Positions 34,504 to 43,077 are shown, counted from the first letter of the stretch. The stretch is DNA of 56,553 bases from JAVBNF01 sp031551725 (GCA_031551725.1 JAVBNF010000065.1:1-56553); one strand, 5' to 3'. The notes: generated by a model from the letters alone, not told the origin. Translations and numbers: made by a program.

Positions 34504-34875
34504 ATGAATCCAATTTCCAAACCGAAAACCGTCGATGAGTATATTGCGCTCGCCAAACCCGAAACCAAAGCGCATTTGGAAATCTTACGCAGTTTAATTC
34601 ATCAAGTTGCTCCGGATGCAATGGAGTATATTGGTTATGAGATGCCTGCATATAAATTGAATGGGCGTGTGTTTGCTTATTTTGCAGGTTTTACCAAACA
34701 TGTGAGTTTGTTTCCAGGGCCCAATGCCATTGAAGCATTTAAAGAAGAGTTAGCAACATACAAAACTTCCAAAGGTACTGTTCAATTTCCAATTAATGAA
34801 AAACTTCCTCAGGTTTTAATTAAGAAGTTGTTGAAATTTAATATGAAAGAAAATTTAGTGAAAGCGAAGAAATAA
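34504..34875 (+). CDS. DUF1801 protein
   Basis: 123 residues from the ATG at 34504 (MNPISKPKTVDEYIA); the frame is open further upstream but runs through the preceding terminator. DUF1801 (YdhG-like) features: LAKPETKAHLEILRSLIHQVAPDAMEYIGYEMPAY, FAYFAGFTKHVSLFPGPNAIEAF and the C-terminal GTVQFPINEKLPQVLIKKLLKFNMKEN. The family includes Bacillus FraR/YdhG, described as an iron chaperone-like protein, but activity here is unknown. Stand-alone gene after the lipoprotein terminator. Confidence 0.85.
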   Translation: MNPISKPKTVDEYIALAKPETKAHLEILRSLIHQVAPDAMEYIGYEMPAYKLNGRVFAYFAGFTKHVSLFPGPNAIEAFKEELATYKTSKGTVQFPINEKLPQVLIKKLLKFNMKENLVKAKK

Positions 34876-34930
34876 TTCGAAAAATTCGTAAATCAGCAAT
34901 ATCAAAGCATGTTTTGGGAGGAACAAAAGA

Positions 34931-35818
34931 ATGGGAAACGTGTATCCGCTTGTATCCATAGCCATATGTACGTATAATGGCGAAAAATATTTGAAAGAAC
35001 AGTTAGATAGTTTGATTCAGCAAACATATCAAAATATTGAAATTATTGCTGTTGATGATTGTTCAATTGATCAGACATTTCGAATATTAACCGAATACTC
35101 TGAAAAATATCCGTTCTTTAAAGTTTTTCGAAATGACGAAAATAAAGGGCTTTCGCGAAATTTTGAAAAAGCATTGTCTTATTGTAAAGGTGATTTTATT
35201 GCCATTTCGGATCAAGATGATATTTGGAAGTTTGATAAAATCGAAGTGCTTTTAAATAATATGCAAGATAATATGCTTGTTTATGCCCAGTCTGAAACGA
35301 TAGATGAAAACGGGCGTTATATCGGGCGTGTGTCTATGCATGCTCACAAGGCATATTCCGGTTCTGACCCACGCACGATGGCCATTATGAATTATACGTG
35401 GGGACACAATATTTTGTTTCGTAAAGACTTAATACCATTGGCTTTTCCTTTACCTGAAGGTATGGATTATGATTGGCAAATTGGTGTGGCTGCACTCAAT
35501 TACGGACGCGTTCAATTTGTAAATCGAGTGTTGGTTATGCATCGCCGACATGCTCAGAATGCCACGGCTAAAGCGAATAAGGTAAAAGAGAAATTAATAA
35601 TAGGACTTCATATTCGTTTGAAGAATATTTTACTTTTGAAAGATTTGCAATACGAAGATTTCTTTCGAAAAATGCTGAAATTAAGCGATTCGGGGACATT
35701 ATTTGGCCGAATCCGTTTGTTTTTCTTTTGCATGGCAAACATGGATGTTTTGCTTGCTGTTTCTGAGAGAAGTTTGTCCTCAAAAATAAATGTGATACGT
35801 AAATGTTGTTATCGTTAA
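34931..35818 (+). CDS. Family 2 glycosyltransferase (rhamnosyltransferase-like)
   Basis: 295 residues. GT-A fold: SIAICTYNGEKYLKEQLDSLIQQTYQNIEIIAVDDCSID, FKVFRNDENKGLSRNFEKALSYCKGDFIAISDQDDIW (DQDD metal site), WGHNILFRKDLI and YDWQIGVAALNYGRVQFV. Similar to enzymes that add rhamnose or galactose to lipopolysaccharide or other polysaccharides; donor unknown. A purine-rich GGGAGG ribosome-binding-like site is 10 bases ahead of the ATG, unusual for this genome. It ends at a perfect palindromic terminator. Confidence 0.88.
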   Translation: MGNVYPLVSIAICTYNGEKYLKEQLDSLIQQTYQNIEIIAVDDCSIDQTFRILTEYSEKYPFFKVFRNDENKGLSRNFEKALSYCKGDFIAISDQDDIWKFDKIEVLLNNMQDNMLVYAQSETIDENGRYIGRVSMHAHKAYSGSDPRTMAIMNYTWGHNILFRKDLIPLAFPLPEGMDYDWQIGVAALNYGRVQFVNRVLVMHRRHAQNATAKANKVKEKLIIGLHIRLKNILLLKDLQYEDFFRKMLKLSDSGTLFGRIRLFFFCMANMDVLLAVSERSLSSKINVIRKCCYR

Positions 35819-35840
35819 ACGTGTGTTTAATTTTGTGTTT

Positions 35841-35882
35841 AAATAAAAATAGACTACTGATATCAGTAGTCTATTTTTATTT
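35841..35882. terminator. Perfect 21-bp palindrome, two-way terminator
   Basis: The sequence 35841-35861 is the exact reverse complement of 35862-35882, centred on GATATC, with A-tracts on the left and T-tracts on the right. It lies between the convergent GT2 gene (+) and tRNA-Pro gene (-), with the poly-T tail correct for both directions. Confidence 0.85.
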
Positions 35883-35887
35883 AGCTG

Positions 35888-35962
35888 TCGGGATGATACG
35901 ATTCGAACGTACGACCACACGCCCCCCAGACGTGTACTCTAACCGGGCTGAGCTACATCCCG
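35888..35962 (-). tRNA. tRNA-Pro (anticodon GGG)
   Basis: Read on the minus strand: acceptor CGGGATG pairs with CATCCCG, D arm GCTC/GAGT, anticodon stem CACGT/GCGTG with loop CTGGGGG (anticodon GGG, codons CCC/CCU), T arm GTACG-TTCGAAT-CGTAT, discriminator A. 75 bases; the CCA end is not encoded. A TAACTTTG box precedes it. The cognate synthetase gene, proS, is 1.7 kb away. Confidence 0.95.
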
Positions 35963-35976
35963 AACGGTTTGAACTG

Positions 35977-35984
35977 CAAAGTTA
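35977..35984 (-). promoter_or_regulatory. TAnnTTTG promoter box of tRNA-Pro
   Basis: Reads TAACTTTG on the minus strand, 15 bases before the tRNA 5' end. Confidence 0.7.
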
Positions 35985-36058
35985 CGAAAAAAATATTAAT
36001 TGGCAAAATTTGGTTTTTTCGTAAATTTACATCAATAAAAACCAATAAAACTCAAAAT

Positions 36059-37069
36059 ATGAACCGGCTAAACAAACTTATCAAAAATAAATTAGGATTA
36101 CCTGAATTAGCTCAAGTACTGACAGAATTAGCACATCCCGAAATCCCTTATCAAAAACCGACAGCAAGAAAACGGGTAGATGCAGATACGATAAAAGCGG
36201 TGCTGTCTATGGGGATAAACCATCCCGATTATGGTCAGTCACGCGTATCAGAAGAACTTCGCAAACAAGGAATTTTTATTTCCGAGTGCGGAGTTCGCAA
36301 TATTTGGATTCGCAATGAGATGGAAACATGCGGAAAACGCTTGAGAGCTCTTTTTCTTAAAATTGAAAAGGAAGGAATGGCGTTAACAGATGCACAAATA
36401 TCTGCAATAGAAAAAATAGCGAAAGAAAAGCAAAATTATATGGAAATGCAAATACATGCTCCCGGAGATTTGGGAACACAAGATACCTATTATGTCGGGA
36501 GTTTCGAAGCATTGGGCGATATTTATCAACAAACATTTATTGATGTGTATTCCCGAGTTGTTTTTGCAAAATTGTATAATTGTAAAACGGCTCTTACTGC
36601 CGTAGATTTGCTAAATGATCAAGTAATTCCGTTCTTGGAAGAACACCAAGTGCCTCTGATTCGAATTCTTACCGATCGAGGGGTGGAGTATTGTGGAACA
36701 AAGAGGTATCACGAATATAAATTATATTTATCCGTAGAAAATATTAAGCATCTTGAAATCCGGACAAAAAATACTCAGGAAAATCATATTTGTGAGCATT
36801 TCCATCAGTTACTGCAAAGTGAATTTTATGATGTCGCTTTTCGCAAGGGAGATTACCAGTCTATCGAACAACTGCAGGAAGACTTGGACCAATGGTTGAA
36901 TAACTATAACACCCAAAGGTTGCATTATGAGAAATATTATTCGGGAAAAACGCCCATGAATATATTTAGAATCGCGAATTTAATTTGTGCGAAAGAAAAG
37001 TGCTTGGAACAGCAAAAGATAGCTAAAATGCAAACCGTTGGAGAATGTGTTATTTCCAGCGCCAGCTAA
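36059..37069 (+). CDS. IS481-like DDE transposase, N-terminally altered orphan
   Basis: 336 residues from the ATG at 36059 (MNRLNKLIKNK). The rve/DDE core is intact: D142 (LGTQDTYYVG), D206 (ILTDRGVEYCG) and E246 (ENHICEHFHQLL), followed by EDLDQWLNNYNTQRLHYEKYYSGKTP, the C-terminal signature of IS481-type enzymes. The usual first ~50 residues with the DNA-binding helix-turn-helix are missing; only the second HTH-like part (HPDYGQSRVSEELRKQGIFISECGVRNIW) is kept. NHICEHFH differs from the common NG-type signature. No terminal inverted repeats or target duplication were found, and its last 20 bases overlap the convergent gldD end. It may be a decaying or domesticated element. Confidence 0.8.
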   Translation: MNRLNKLIKNKLGLPELAQVLTELAHPEIPYQKPTARKRVDADTIKAVLSMGINHPDYGQSRVSEELRKQGIFISECGVRNIWIRNEMETCGKRLRALFLKIEKEGMALTDAQISAIEKIAKEKQNYMEMQIHAPGDLGTQDTYYVGSFEALGDIYQQTFIDVYSRVVFAKLYNCKTALTAVDLLNDQVIPFLEEHQVPLIRILTDRGVEYCGTKRYHEYKLYLSVENIKHLEIRTKNTQENHICEHFHQLLQSEFYDVAFRKGDYQSIEQLQEDLDQWLNNYNTQRLHYEKYYSGKTPMNIFRIANLICAKEKCLEQQKIAKMQTVGECVISSAS

Positions 37070-37619
37070 GCATCAAATGCTCAATGTCTTTCTTTACAAA
37101 CGCAATGGCCGGAGCTAAAGAATCATTATTCGGCGCTTGATTAAAATATAAAGAACCGCGCACAAAATGCTTTTCGTTGTCTGTTAAATAAAACTGACAA
37201 GGAGAAGCAACGCCTGTTCCTTGGATGTCGAAAAACATACCATAAACATGATGTTCCGGATCTTCATAAGCCCGGTCTAAAATGCCCGAAGCACGCGGAA
37301 TATGCTTGTTTACAAAGTTATTTGCATCTGCAATATAATCGTTCAAATTCTTTTTAACAACATGATGTGTTAAATAAACGGTTGCATTTAAAGTGTAGAA
37401 ATCGATATTTACACTGTTGGGAAGTTTCTTTTCATCAAGAGGTGTAACTTTTGCATATGTTGGATATTCAAATGTATAAGGCTGTACCGAATCAAATTGT
37501 TGATACGTATGTTGAGGTAATTCGATTCGAATATACGCCAAAGGCTTGGGCGTAGGAGTAGGACGGTTGCATGCCGCCAATGCTAATGCCGATAATAAAA
37601 ACATAAAACCACGCCTCAT
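37050..37619 (-). CDS. gldD: Gliding motility lipoprotein GldD
   Basis: 189 residues. Lipoprotein signal MRRGFMFLLSALALAAC, Cys at 17. GldD features: PTPKPLAYIRIELPQHTYQQF, YTFEYPTYAKV, NIDFYTLNATVYLTHHVV, FVNKHIPRASGI, GMFFDIQGTGVASPCQFYLTDNEKHFVRGSLYFN, PNNDSLAPAIAFVKKDIEHL, ending SWRWK. GldD is required for gliding and T9SS function in Flavobacterium and is kept in many non-gliding Bacteroidota; the T9SS-sorted protein at 259-765 fits. 80 bases downstream of proS. Confidence 0.92.
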   Translation of the reverse strand: MRRGFMFLLSALALAACNRPTPTPKPLAYIRIELPQHTYQQFDSVQPYTFEYPTYAKVTPLDEKKLPNSVNIDFYTLNATVYLTHHVVKKNLNDYIADANNFVNKHIPRASGILDRAYEDPEHHVYGMFFDIQGTGVASPCQFYLTDNEKHFVRGSLYFNQAPNNDSLAPAIAFVKKDIEHLMLSWRWK

Positions 37620-37622
37620 TAT

Positions 37623-37696
37623 AATTGAGAATTGAGAACGGAGAACGGAGAATGAAGGAGAGATTAATTCTCAACTCTCCATTCTCAACTCTCCAT
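37623..37696. repeat. Imperfect inverted GAGAA/TTCTC repeat between proS and gldD
   Basis: The left half is built from repeats of AATTGAGAA and CGGAGAA and the right half from TTCTCAACTCTCCATT words, so the strands can pair imperfectly along about 30 bases. It fills the whole proS-gldD gap. It resembles the word-pair palindromes upstream of murF and in the ATPase operon. Confidence 0.45.
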
Positions 37697-37699
37697 TAA

Positions 37700-39172
37700 T
37701 TAATATGCTCGTGCAAACAACACTCTTTGCGTCGACGGTTTGCCCGAAAAAACGCATTTGCCGTCTTCTTGCGGATTATCCAATGGAATAGCACGAATGG
37801 TCGCTTTTGTCGCTTCCTTAATCGCTTGTTCCGTCTCCGGAGTACCGTCCCAATGCGCATACAAAAAGCCGCCTTTTTCGATTTCCACCAAAAACTCATC
37901 CCACGAATCTACATTGCGGGTTTGTGATTTACGGAAATCGAGTGATTTTTTATATAGGTTATTCTGAATATCTTCCAATAACTGTGGCACGAGTGTATTT
38001 AAATCGTCTTGTTTAACAACTTGTTTTTCCAATGTATCGCGGCGAACAACTTCGGCAGTACCTTGTTCCATGTCGCGCGGACCAATGGCAATGCGAACCG
38101 GAACACCTTTAAACTCATATTCGTTAAACTTCCAACCCGGTTTTTGAGAATCGCGGTCGTCGTATTTCACCGAAATACCTTGTTGTTCCAATTGTTTTTT
38201 CAAAACGGCCACCTTTTCGGAAATTTGTTCGAGTTCTTCAACTTTTCTGTAAATAGGAACAATTGCTACCTGAATTGGAGCTAATTGCGGAGGCAATACC
38301 AAACCATTGTCATCGGAGTGTGTCATAATTAAAGCACCCATCAAACGTGTAGAAACGCCCCAGGAGGTTGCCCAAACATATTCCAGTTTATTTTCTTTGC
38401 TTAAGAATTTTACGTCAAACGCTTTCGCGAAATTTTGTCCCAAAAAGTGTGAAGTGCCTGCTTGCAAGGCTTTTCCGTCTTGCATCAAGGCTTCGATACA
38501 AAAAGTTTCCAATGCTCCTGCAAAACGTTCGTTAGCGCTTTTTACACCCTTAACAACCGGAATAGCCATGAATTTTTCAGCAAAATCGGCGTAAACCTCC
38601 AGCATTTGTTGGGCTTCTTTCATTGCTTCCTCTTGAGTGGCGTGCGCTGTATGGCCTTCTTGCCACAAAAACTCCGCCGTACGAAGAAACAAGCGGGTAC
38701 GCATTTCCCAACGTACCACATTCGCCCATTGATTCACAAGAATCGGCAGGTCGCGGTACGATTGAATCCAATTTCTATAGGTGTCCCAGATAATGGTTTC
38801 CGAAGTTGGGCGCACAATAAGCTCTTCCTCGAGTTTGGCATCCGGATCAACCACAATTCCCTTGCCTTCGCCACCATTTTTTAAACGATAATGCGTTACA
38901 ACCGCACATTCTTTGGCAAAACCTTCTACGTGGTTGGCTTCTTTACTGAAAAAGGATTTCGGTATAAATAACGGGAAATAAGCATTTTGATGACCGGTTT
39001 CTTTAAACTTGCGGTCTAATACCGCTTGCATCTTCTCCCAAATCGCATAACCGTAGGGTTTGATAACCATACAGCCGCGTACTGCAGAATTTTCAGCTAA
39101 ATCAGCTTTGATAACCAGTTCGTTATACCATTCTGAGTAATTTTCTTCTCTTTTTGTAAAATCTTTTGCCAT
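37700..39172 (-). CDS. proS: Prolyl-tRNA synthetase (short archaeal/eukaryotic type)
   Basis: 490 residues, class II synthetase without the bacterial editing insertion, as usual for Bacteroidota. Seen are YSEWYNELVIKADLAENSAVRGCMVIKPYGYAIWE (N terminus), VRPTSETIIWDTYRNWIQSYRDLPILVNQWANVVRWEMRTRLFLRTAEFLWQEGHTAHAT (motif 2 region), GTSHFLGQNFAKAFDVKF, the anticodon-binding domain (APIQVAIVPIY) and a C-terminal zinc-like domain ending in AY. It charges tRNA-Pro. Preceded by TAATTTTG at 39220-39227. Confidence 0.97.
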   Translation of the reverse strand: MAKDFTKREENYSEWYNELVIKADLAENSAVRGCMVIKPYGYAIWEKMQAVLDRKFKETGHQNAYFPLFIPKSFFSKEANHVEGFAKECAVVTHYRLKNGGEGKGIVVDPDAKLEEELIVRPTSETIIWDTYRNWIQSYRDLPILVNQWANVVRWEMRTRLFLRTAEFLWQEGHTAHATQEEAMKEAQQMLEVYADFAEKFMAIPVVKGVKSANERFAGALETFCIEALMQDGKALQAGTSHFLGQNFAKAFDVKFLSKENKLEYVWATSWGVSTRLMGALIMTHSDDNGLVLPPQLAPIQVAIVPIYRKVEELEQISEKVAVLKKQLEQQGISVKYDDRDSQKPGWKFNEYEFKGVPVRIAIGPRDMEQGTAEVVRRDTLEKQVVKQDDLNTLVPQLLEDIQNNLYKKSLDFRKSQTRNVDSWDEFLVEIEKGGFLYAHWDGTPETEQAIKEATKATIRAIPLDNPQEDGKCVFSGKPSTQRVLFARAY

Positions 39173-39219
39173 TTTTTAGCAAGTTTGGTACGATAATTGT
39201 AATACATATTTTGAACGCA

Positions 39220-39227
39220 CAAAATTA
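39220..39227 (-). promoter_or_regulatory. TAnnTTTG promoter box of proS
   Basis: Reads TAATTTTG on the minus strand, 48 bases before the proS start. Confidence 0.6.
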
Positions 39228-39263
39228 CGGATTTTTGCGCGGTTTTCCAAAAAAAAGAAACAA

Positions 39264-40715
39264 ATGAAAACAAATCTGATCATAATAAGCCTCTCAACAC
39301 TCGCTTTTGCCGGATGTATGAGCTCATATCAGGTTTCCCAATATGGAGACGATGTTTATTATTCTCCTAAAAAAGATGGAACAAAAATGGTGCTTCCGTC
39401 ATCTACGGTTACTACTCCGGCAGAGCAACCTGCTTCGCAATCGCGTGCCATTGATGATGTAAAACCTCATTATAATCAACCGGATGACCGCTATAATCAG
39501 CCGGAAGATTTAAGCAAGAGCGAGCATAGCCAACAAACTTATCAAAACGAACAAGAAACCGCTCAATACCAAAATCAAAGCGTTTCCACAAACGATAGTT
39601 TTAATTATGATGATTATTATGATTATGAATATTCGTCTCGCATTAAACGTTTTAGCTCAGATGCGCCCTCTGATGATTATTATTCGGACTCTTATACCAA
39701 TATCTATTATTATAACTACGATCCTTATTATTACGGGACCAGTATTTACATGGGATATAGTTGGTTATATCCATCATTTTCGGTATATTACCGTCCATCT
39801 TGGGGCTGGAGTTGGGGCTTTTCATGGGGCTGGAGTTATCCATATGCTTACGGATATGGTCCTTACTATCCTTATTGGGGATGGGGCGGCTATGCTGCCG
39901 GCTACAATAATGGATGGTGGGATGGTTATTACTATGGCCGCAATTGGGATTATTACTATAATTCTTGTGACCCTAATTCGCGTACGCAAATTGACTACGG
40001 CCCGAATCGTCGCTCGTCACATGGAGGGACGGCCGATTATAATGGCGGAACAGCCCGTCAACGTGGTGGAAGTTCTGCCGGAGTTGCTGATGGAACGAAC
40101 GTTTCCGGCGGTGCATACAGCCCACGTTCGCGTGGTTTAGCCGATGTATACGAACAATCTGTACCGGCCGATCAACGAGGCGTTCGTCAGCGTTCAACAA
40201 CGGGAACGACAACAACGCCGCAACAAAGTGCACGTCCGCGTTCGGGAACTTCCGGTACACAAGATAATGCAGCACCAAGACGCGACCAAAACTATTATCA
40301 AGAACGTTACGGAAGTCAACAACAACGAGGAGGAACAACAACGCGTCCAACACAATCGGAAGCACCTCGCCGCTACCAATCGCCAACCAATACACAGCCG
40401 AATAACAGCCGCGAATACAGCACGCCACAATATAATCGCAGCACGCAACGCGGATCCGATGGGTCTAATTCGGGAACTTATACCAACCCGGGCGCATCTC
40501 CGGCTCGTTCGGTAGAGCGTTCATCAGAACGTGAACGCCCATCAACAATTTCCGAACCTCGCAGTAGTTCGTCGCCGACCTACACGCCATCGAGAGAAAC
40601 TTATTCAGCGCCAAGCACGCCATCAATGCCGTCGGCTCCATCAATGCCTTCGCGTGGTGGTGGTTCGAGCGGAGGATCATCCGGAGGAAGTAGTGGAGGT
40701 GGAAGACCGAGATAA
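39264..40715 (+). CDS. Tyr/Trp-rich and Arg/Ser/Thr/Gln-rich low-complexity lipoprotein
   Basis: 483 residues. Lipoprotein signal MKTNLIIISLSTLAFAGC, Cys at 18. Residues ~25-110 are polar with YNQPEDR-like repeats; ~115-235 are exceptionally rich in Tyr, Trp and Gly (YYYNYDPYYYGTSIYMGYSW, WGWSWGFSWGWSYPYAYGYG); ~240-483 are disordered Arg/Ser/Thr/Gln/Pro ending in a GGSSGGSSGGG tail and RPR. No enzymatic domain is seen. It may be a surface or outer-membrane-anchored adhesive or structural protein. It forms a two-gene unit with the FadL-like gene 24 bases downstream. Confidence 0.8.
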   Translation: MKTNLIIISLSTLAFAGCMSSYQVSQYGDDVYYSPKKDGTKMVLPSSTVTTPAEQPASQSRAIDDVKPHYNQPDDRYNQPEDLSKSEHSQQTYQNEQETAQYQNQSVSTNDSFNYDDYYDYEYSSRIKRFSSDAPSDDYYSDSYTNIYYYNYDPYYYGTSIYMGYSWLYPSFSVYYRPSWGWSWGFSWGWSYPYAYGYGPYYPYWGWGGYAAGYNNGWWDGYYYGRNWDYYYNSCDPNSRTQIDYGPNRRSSHGGTADYNGGTARQRGGSSAGVADGTNVSGGAYSPRSRGLADVYEQSVPADQRGVRQRSTTGTTTTPQQSARPRSGTSGTQDNAAPRRDQNYYQERYGSQQQRGGTTTRPTQSEAPRRYQSPTNTQPNNSREYSTPQYNRSTQRGSDGSNSGTYTNPGASPARSVERSSERERPSTISEPRSSSSPTYTPSRETYSAPSTPSMPSAPSMPSRGGGSSGGSSGGSSGGGRPR

Positions 40716-40739
40716 TAAAGGATGTTCAATATTAAGTAT

Positions 40740-42164
40740 ATGAAGAATTTTACTAACATATTAAAATTGACAATCTGCTTTTTGAGCGTGATTGTTTGTG
40801 CGAATGTTTATGCGCAAACGGATGATGATGCGTTGCGTTATTCGTTACCCTATTTAAGTGGAAATGCACGCTATGTAGGGATCGGCGGTGCTTTTGGTGC
40901 ATTGGGCGGAAATTTGTCAACGATGAGCAGCAATCCTGCCGGAATCGGTATGTATAATGTTAGTGAAGCGTCCGTATCTCCGGGTTTGACGATTGATAAG
41001 ACCTTTTCTAACTATCAAGGCGGATCACAACAAGAAGATTTGCAAACACGTGGGAATTTTGGAAACTTTGGTATTGTCGGTGTTGTTTATGAAGGCAGTA
41101 AACTTACTAACGATTGGCGGAAAGTACAGTTGGGATTTGGGTTTAACCGTTTGAATAATTTTAATAATCGCACATTTATAAGTGGGAAAAATACTGTAAA
41201 CAGTCAATTAGATGCATGGACAGATGATATGAACAACGGCTATAACAGCGCTTATTCGTCTAGTTTGGCTTATGATTTGGCGTATATTAATTATGATACC
41301 GCTGCAGGAAATTATTATAATATTTTCTATCCTTTTAATGGAACACAAAAGAAAGATATTCAAACAAGCGGATATGTAAATGAAATGACGTTTTCGATTG
41401 GAGGAAATTACAGCGATATCTTATATTTGGGAATGACCGTTGGTGTACCCTTTTTGCGCTACTATTCGGATTCTAAATATACTGAAACAAAAGGCAGTGA
41501 TTCTTACGATTTTTATGAACATTTATCCACAGAAGGATATGGTATCAACGCTAAATTCGGTGCTATTGTGCGCGCTACGGATTTTTTGCGTGTAGGTTTG
41601 GCTTATCATACGCCGACGAAATATATGGTAAAAGATCACTACAATACTTCTATGTATGATCCGGTTTACAATTATCCTGCATATAGTCCGAATTCAGAAT
41701 ATGATTATGATATTTACACACCGGATAAATTTGTTGGAAGTTTAGGATTTATTATTGGTAAAATAGCTGCTATTGGTGTTGAATACGAGTTTGTGAATTA
41801 CAGTAAGATGAAAATGCATCCGACTTCCGATTTCGAGGATGTGAATGCAACAATTAAAGAATCGTACCATTCAACTGGAAATCTGAAAATAGGAGCAGAA
41901 GTGAATCTGGCAGCATTCCGATTGCGCGCAGGATACAATTATTATGGTTCGCCGTATAAAAATTCGGATATTAATGATTGGTCGGGTTCTGCATATACCG
42001 CTGGCTTGGGATTCAATGTCACCGATGGCGTAACCTTTGATGTGGGTTATGTTTATACACAACGCAATTACGATTATTTTCTATATTCCAGAAGCTATGT
42101 TCCTCCTGCTAAAATAGAAGGCAAGGAACATCAAATCATAGCCACATTAGGCTTTAAATTTTAA
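40740..42164 (+). CDS. FadL/OMPP1-type outer-membrane porin
   Basis: 474 residues from the ATG at 40740 (MKNFTNILKLTICFL); signal peptide to ~NVYAQ. The start of the mature part (DDDALRYSLPYLSGNARYVGIGGAFGALGGNLSTMSSNPAGIGMYN) is the N-terminal hatch of the OMPP1/FadL/TodX family in Bacteroidota. The rest is long amphipathic strands ending HQIIATLGFKF with a terminal Phe. It probably passes hydrophobic molecules through the outer membrane; substrate unknown. Followed by an intrinsic terminator. Confidence 0.85.
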   Translation: MKNFTNILKLTICFLSVIVCANVYAQTDDDALRYSLPYLSGNARYVGIGGAFGALGGNLSTMSSNPAGIGMYNVSEASVSPGLTIDKTFSNYQGGSQQEDLQTRGNFGNFGIVGVVYEGSKLTNDWRKVQLGFGFNRLNNFNNRTFISGKNTVNSQLDAWTDDMNNGYNSAYSSSLAYDLAYINYDTAAGNYYNIFYPFNGTQKKDIQTSGYVNEMTFSIGGNYSDILYLGMTVGVPFLRYYSDSKYTETKGSDSYDFYEHLSTEGYGINAKFGAIVRATDFLRVGLAYHTPTKYMVKDHYNTSMYDPVYNYPAYSPNSEYDYDIYTPDKFVGSLGFIIGKIAAIGVEYEFVNYSKMKMHPTSDFEDVNATIKESYHSTGNLKIGAEVNLAAFRLRAGYNYYGSPYKNSDINDWSGSAYTAGLGFNVTDGVTFDVGYVYTQRNYDYFLYSRSYVPPAKIEGKEHQIIATLGFKF

Positions 42165-42193
42165 CCTTTTTTTCATAAGTTGTTTTTGGGAAG

Positions 42194-42226
42194 CGGGCGG
42201 TTCTTCAGGGAGCTGCCCGTTTTCTT
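42194..42226 (+). terminator. Intrinsic terminator after the FadL-like gene
   Basis: CGGGCGG (42194-42200) pairs with CTGCCCG (42213-42219, one G-U), then TTTTCTTTT. Located 30 bases after the stop codon. Confidence 0.7.
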
Positions 42227-42228
42227 TT

Positions 42229-42373
42229 GCGAGCGTTGCTCGCACACTACGAGTTATACTCATAGTGATATACATTCGCCCCTTCGGGACGTGGGGCCGT
42301 CCGCATAGCGGGCCGAGATGCATAACCGCGAGCAGAATTCGTGGGGTTGACCGTGAGCGCAGCTCATGGTCAA
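42229..42373. repeat. Left hairpin cluster beside the Y1 transposase
   Basis: Hairpins in order: GCGAGC-GTT-GCTCGC (42229-42243); CACTACGAGT-TAT-ACTCATAGTG (42245-42267, 9 of 10 pairs); CCGC-ATA-GCGG (42301-42311); and TTGACCGTGAGC-GCA-GCTCATGGTCAA (42347-42373, one G-U), which contains the transposase stop codon. The stretch between them (CATTCGCCCCTTCGGGACGTGG, broken by design here as 42273-42294) is an inverted, diverged copy of the unit repeated on the right side. Confidence 0.7.
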
Positions 42374-42816
42374 GGGAAGTAGCGCTCGTCAATCTCAACT
42401 CCATGCTCCCACAACAACTTGCGATACTCATCCACAAAACGAGTTGCTCCATGGTGTTTCCTCTGTTTCTTTATGTAGCCGATGATCATATTTTTGTCGC
42501 GAAAAGCGTAAGTAAAAGCTCCATACCCAAGGCTCCATCCGATAAAGTCTGGGAAGGCCGGATGTGATTTCAACCAGAATGAAGATGCTGTTTTTAGGTC
42601 GCGCATGAAATCTGCCAACGCAATGCTTGGATGCAGATCAATAAGCATGTGAATATGGTCTTCCATGCCGTTGATGCGGTAAAGGATGCAGTTTTTGTTT
42701 TTTATGATTCCCCACATGTATCTGTATAACTCCTCACTTTCTGCAAGAGGGAGGGATTTTCTTCGGTATTTGGTGCAGATGACGATGTGATATAGGACTT
42801 GTCGATAGCTTGCCAT
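42370..42816 (-). CDS. IS200/IS605-type Y1 (HUH) transposase
   Basis: 148 residues, the usual IS200 TnpA size. H54-I-H56 (MEDHIHMLID) is the HUH metal motif; Y114 in IIGYIKKQRKHH is the expected nucleophile and Q118 lies four residues on, as in ISHp608 TnpA. All catalytic parts are intact. It would cut and rejoin single-stranded DNA at hairpin ends. No TnpB/IscB gene accompanies it. Both flanks consist of hairpin-rich repeat units, more than the single subterminal hairpin of a plain IS200, which recalls REP-associated tyrosine transposases. The stop codon lies inside a 12-bp stem. Confidence 0.92.
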   Translation of the reverse strand: MASYRQVLYHIVICTKYRRKSLPLAESEELYRYMWGIIKNKNCILYRINGMEDHIHMLIDLHPSIALADFMRDLKTASSFWLKSHPAFPDFIGWSLGYGAFTYAFRDKNMIIGYIKKQRKHHGATRFVDEYRKLLWEHGVEIDERYFP

Positions 42817-42879
42817 AGTGTTTTGTTTTAGATGATTGCTTTAACGATGAGTTGCACTCATCGTTAAGTGTATTTGCCC

Positions 42880-42959
42880 GCTACGCGGACGGAGATGCGT
42901 ATACGGTCCGCCATGTGAACAGTTCCACGTCCCGTAGGGGCGAATGTGTATAGCGGTGA
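42880..42959. repeat. 80-bp direct repeat, unit 1
   Basis: Differs from unit 2 (42998-43077) at 3 of 80 positions. It begins GCTACGCGGACGGAGATG, ends GCGAATGTGTATAGCGGTGA, and runs directly into a variable hairpin. Confidence 0.85.
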
Positions 42960-42997
42960 ATATAAATTCGCCGCTATACGGAGATGTGTATATGTCT

Positions 42998-43077
42998 GCT
43001 ACGCGGACGGAGATGCGTATACGGCCCACCATGTGAACAGTTCTACGTCCCGTAGGGGCGAATGTGTATAGCGGTGA
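42998..43077. repeat. 80-bp direct repeat, unit 2
   Basis: Second copy, 118 bases downstream of unit 1, again running into a different hairpin (43074-43088). The word CGGAGATGYGTATA occurs three times across the two units (42889, 42979 and 43007 regions). Confidence 0.85.

Noticed and set aside
34209..34568. A 119-codon minus-strand frame over the small lipoprotein
   Set aside because: The plus strand has a consensus promoter, lipobox, stop and terminator in order; the minus frame has none and reads through the terminator.
42265..42567. A 100-codon plus-strand frame through the left hairpin cluster
   Set aside because: It crosses repeats and the antisense of the transposase; no family features.
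42880..43077. The two 80-bp direct repeats as a CRISPR array
   Set aside because: Only two units, far longer than CRISPR repeats, with a 38-base spacer that itself contains a hairpin; no cas genes in the window.
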